Shown here: piece by piece, positions 60,347 through 64,000 of the stretch
Position numbering within the stretch: the first letter of the stretch is position 1
How the letters are laid out: every line of letters starts with the position of its first letter
Origin: Sternotherus odoratus
Lineage: Eukaryota > Chordata > Testudines > Kinosternidae
Assembly (NCBI GenBank): GCA_032164245.1
Contig: JAVMKO010000004.1
Location: forward strand, 32,961,626-33,025,625
Direction: 5' to 3'
DNA length: 64,000 nucleotides
Program-made: the position numbers and the translations under genes
The notes under the pieces: generated by a model
Databases searched by the model: none
The model's input: only the letters and a program-made list of their open reading frames with translations
What the model was told of the DNA's origin: nothing

Positions 60347-61885
60347 TGCTTCAGTAGTGAATTTGCCAATTAAACAATCAAACCAAAAAGACAAATACCT
60401 GTGTTACTTTGAGACACCTTCATTCAAAAAGCATTGCCTGTCTCTGTTTATACATAGCCACCCTATCCAACATTTAAAGCTATAATTCAGTATAAGACAT
60501 GAATGATCTAGCAGAGATTTTCAATGAGTCTTTTTACTTACTGCGTATTTTAAAATGAACCTTTTCTACACAATTACAGTAAATCCTATGAGTGAAAGCC
60601 TGAGGCTAGCTTTCTAAAGTAGCACATATAGGATTTATCTACTGAATATTACTGATGTTAATGGGTGTCATGTCATGAAATCTTCATGTACTGCTTTTAA
60701 ACTGTACCCTTGTGTGTCTAATAAATTAGTTTTGTTTCCTTCTCCAAAGTTTTCATAAGGAGGAGTACAGCTACAAAAACATTTCCTTCCTTAAAACAAA
60801 AGCAGTATCTCCACATTCCCTCCAAATGGAATATTTCTTTGCTGTGCCTGGAAAGTATGCCAGGATTCCAGCTGATAAGAATTGGATTTCAGTGAAGTCA
60901 GAGGGGACTATGAAATCATTGAGGGAACAGATCCCTTATAAACTTCACAGCACAAATTAAGCAAAGGTTCTTATCTGTCAGAGACTAATTGGCTGGGGCC
61001 TACTGTTTCATATATCAGATTTCCCCCTGCTGCTCAGAGCATCTTTAGTAAAATAATTCTGTGCCAGAAATAATTTAGCCATATATATAGGTGTACAGTA
61101 TATATATATACACTGTACACCTATAAGATCTATCTATCTATCTCTTATAAGTATACTTCCCTCCCTACACACTTCCCTCCCTACACACTGCTTGATTTTG
61201 TGAACACCAGTAAAGATTTAAGGTGGGGATACTTGCATCTACAGCTAAAGTAAATATTGTATGTAAAGATAGACAAGAGAGACATTCATCTTCATCAAGA
61301 CACATGTCTGAAAAGGTTCTGTTAAGTGTTATACTATTTCAAGAGTCAGTTTAATGACTGCATTCTATAAAAGTTAAAGCAATTATATGGTTATGCATAA
61401 CGAACAGTATGACTTCCAAATGTTCATATGTATTGCACGTTGAATTTCAGACATTTTAAAAAATCTCCAGGGCTTGAATCTGCACTTGTGAAGATCCACA
61501 TGTTACAACCTCAGAATGTCAAAATCTCAGCTGGTTCCTATACATGATCAGAGCAGTGAAACCTATTCCATATTCTGCTCATTACTTTTAGTAGATCTGG
61601 CTGAAGTAGTTTATCATATGTGCACTTCCGTTAAACTTAGTCAGTGTTTAATCCATATGACATTCTATGGAGCTTCCCTCCCCTTGTAGTGTACCACATT
61701 CTGGCTCCATTTCCTCACTGGATGTAGCAAAGACTAGCACGTGAACAGGGAATTACAGGACCTGAAATTGATCTATATTATTATTCTCAAATTACTACAA
61801 TAAATAAGCAGCAGAAAAAGCAGGAGAGCAAAGTTCTTGTTACTAAGCCACTGGATTGGGAAACAATAGAGCTGGGTTTTATTTC
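60347..61885. other. AT-rich non-coding DNA with a small hairpin
   Basis: No gene is seen. A perfect 12-bp inverted repeat surrounds an AT-rich loop at 61088-61123, followed by short runs of (TATC) and a doubled 'ttccctccctacacac' at about 61157-61189. Confidence 0.55.
61088..61123. repeat. 12-bp perfect inverted repeat with TA-rich loop
   Basis: TAGGTGTACAGT and ACTGTACACCTA are exactly complementary around 12 bases of alternating AT. It lies in simple-sequence surroundings and probably arose from slippage. Confidence 0.85.
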
Positions 61886-61889
61886 CAGT

Positions 61890-62275
61890 TCTGTCACACC
61901 TAGTGATCCCAAATGAGATCAGGTCCCCATTGTGCTAGGCACTGTACAAACACATAGTAACAGACAGTACATGTCTCAAGGAATTTACAGTTTAAGTATT
62001 CAAAGACAGATAAAGGGAATGTCTTTATCTCTTTTTATAGGGAGGGAATAGAATTGAGGGAGAGAGTTTAATTCCCAGATCCACAAAGTTACTTAGACCC
62101 CTAGCTTTTGTTGATTTCAATGGAAGTTAGAAACCTACACATCTTTGAGGAGCTGGGCCTAAATGACTTGTTCAAGGTTGCACAGGAAGTCTGTGGCAGA
62201 GCTGGAAATGGACCCAAGCTCTGTTGTTTCCCTGTCCAGAGGCTTAGTAACAAGAGCAGCCTTCCTCTCCTGCTT
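61890..62275 (+). repeat. SINE-like repeat split by a short MITE
   Basis: The 5' part (61890-62010) contains 'gagatcaggtccccattgtg', 'ctaggcactgtacaaacaca' and 'ggaatttacagtttaag'. The 3' part (62160-62275) contains 'aaatgacttgttcaaggttg' and 'cagagctggaaatgga'. A short MITE sits between them. The family is the same as at 52120-52633, which was also invaded internally. Confidence 0.6.
62068..62160. mobile_element. Palindromic short MITE inside the SINE
   Basis: The left end 'cccagatccacaaagttact' and the right end 'acatctttgaggagctgggc' are inverted, with 'gatttcaatggaagttagaa' near the middle. It is related to the element at 14876-14990. Confidence 0.6.
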
Positions 62276-62659
62276 TTTCTGCTGCTTATAGCAGTAATTT
62301 GAGAAGCCCTGTTTCCTGATTGTTTGATAGGGAGCGAGACATGTTTTCATTACAGAATTGAAATGTCACGCTACAGCTTTGCTACAAACAAGATATCATC
62401 ACCATGGCAAAGTTGAAATGCAGCCATTGTCACAGTTTTGCAAATGAAATGAGTTCTGTTTCGAAGTATGTTCCAGTTATAAGATGCAGAGGTGAGACAT
62501 GACTGCTGGGAATGGGTCCTCACTTGTATTGCATAAACTGCTTTCTACATTTCTAATCACTCTGAATAACTGCTCCACCCAAAAAAAGCCCCAACACCAC
62601 ACCACACTTTACATCAGCACTGAACATCTAGCTCTTGCTGAAAAACTATAATTTTATTG

Positions 62660-63010
62660 AAGATATGTTATCCCCCGCCCTACTCCACCTTACTGTCTTG
62701 TTGTCCTCTTGTTTCATCTTGGTTAATGTTAGTTTGTAGGTTTCTAGGGACAGGGATTGTAAGAGGGGTTACCCCCAGCCTCTATGCTCCTGAGTACAAA
62801 GGCTGGGCCTCTTCTATGCCAGACCAACAAGTCCTTTTCCCCCCACCCCCCCACCTTGCCAGTTGGGGTTCTTGGGGTCACCAATCGCTGCCACCAATCG
62901 GGTATACTTCCAAAACCTTGGAGGGGCCCCCAATCTTCCCCTAACCCTGACTTTGTACCCCCTCCCTGGGTTTTAAAGTCAGACACCTGAAGACTGCTTC
63001 TCTTCACCCT
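62660..63010. repeat. GC-richer block, possibly retroelement-derived
   Basis: The wording 'agaggggttacccccagcct', 'gggtatacttccaaaacctt' and 'ctccctgggttttaaa' resembles sequence I associate with turtle endogenous retroelements. I found no termini, and the open frames on both strands are unsupported. Assignment is tentative. Confidence 0.3.
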
Positions 63011-64000
63011 AACCAGCTGAACCTCTGCCCATTGCTGTTTTATTTTATTAATTTGTCTCTAAATAGTTCATTTCTCTCTTATGACTATAATCCTTGTTCT
63101 TGTGGTGTTTAAATGTAACTATACACTGTGTTTCTAGCAACACACACACCAATGAAATTTCCATTCCAGAGCTGGCAGGTATGCAGAATTAATACTGTCT
63201 GGACAGTGCTATTAGCAATGGCATAGCAATAGTGTTCATGCACATTCACTCTGAATCAGCTTAGCTATTTTACCCCAATTGTCTTCAGTTAGCCTTTTTT
63301 CCCTGGGCTTCAAGGCAGCATTTCCATTCCCCACACATCTTCTACATCTTACTCTCTGTCTGCGTGCTTCTGCTGATATCAACAGCTGCCAGTATCTCTG
63401 TGCCATGCATAGTAGAGAGCTACAGGCAATCCACTGTGTGGTGTGTCTCTGGGAGCCAAAAATGAAGGTGCTTTTAAAGTATGCTGTTTTAGTTTAAGTT
63501 TTTATGAACATTGCTTTGTATCATTTTCATAATACTGAAGTTAAACCCACTATTTGCTGCTCGCATTGCAAGTGTACATAGATTTGAAAGGAGAATACTA
63601 AGCTGCTTATATTGTCCTGCATTGGAGTAATTTTTGCAGCCTCTTTTTCCTATTTATGTATGTATTTATTTATTTTATTTACTCCAAAGGGGAAAAACAG
63701 GCCACAGAAAAGCCTCTGTTTCTTCTTCTACCCCTCTCATGATGCTCAGACTCTGAACTGGATATGAAAAAACCCATCTGTTTTTAACCCCATAGTTTTC
63801 TTTCTGATAAAGCACACTTGCTTTATCTTCAATGTCTCTGATACCTGTCCAGGTGGTAGCTAAAGAGCTGATGGCATTTAATGAATTGGGTTTAACTATG
63901 ACCTGTGACTGCAAGCTAATGTTCCTTCTCTCCATAAAACAGGACCCAATTTCTAAGGGTGTGAGAGAGCCACTATTTATTCATAGATTTATCACTTTAG
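63011..64000. other. AT-rich non-coding DNA
   Basis: A low-complexity TATTTATT tract lies at 63650-63682. No gene or element was recognised. Confidence 0.5.

Overview
The window looks like intergenic or intronic DNA from a non-avian sauropsid, most likely a turtle. The inference rests on the repeat mixture: 3' ends of CR1 LINEs, a Penelope-like retroelement with a GIY-YIG endonuclease, MIR/CORE-type SINEs, many hAT non-autonomous elements, a PIF/Harbinger transposase relic, a pogo/Tigger-like MITE family, and several solo LTRs. I found no intact host protein-coding gene, no rRNA or tRNA gene and no CRISPR array. Nearly all open frames are short, isolated and unrecognised, or lie in low-complexity DNA or relics of mobile elements.

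Layout. 1-11 kb: AT-rich unique DNA with a few SINE fragments and one pogo-like MITE (4390-5250) carrying a very GC-rich minisatellite. 11-14.4 kb: GC-richer, probably LTR-derived DNA and a hAT-type MITE. 15.5-22.8 kb: a dense nest. It holds two related LTR-like copies, a solo LTR with a 5-bp target duplication (16291-17404), a 1.9-kb hAT element with a perfect 8-bp target duplication (19402-21347) inside the second LTR copy, and a dead Harbinger transposase on the minus strand. 25-27.8 kb: a CR1 split by a solo LTR, then a Penelope-like element with long inverted arms, itself hit by a pogo-like MITE. 32-38.7 kb: hAT-like MITEs and a solo LTR (36949-38655) that also contains a pogo-like MITE. 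43.8-49 kb: scattered MITEs, a LINE 3' fragment and a diverged local 230-bp duplication.

The most striking structure is a direct tandem duplication of about 5.2 kb: 49882-55097 and 55114-60346. I saw only two differences between the copies, one extra C in a C-tract and four extra TTTC units in a microsatellite. A 16-bp templated insertion sits at the junction. It is either a very recent duplication or an assembly duplication of alleles; the junction favours a real event.

No genes work together here. The window's story is a relative chronology of nested transposon insertions plus a very young segmental duplication.
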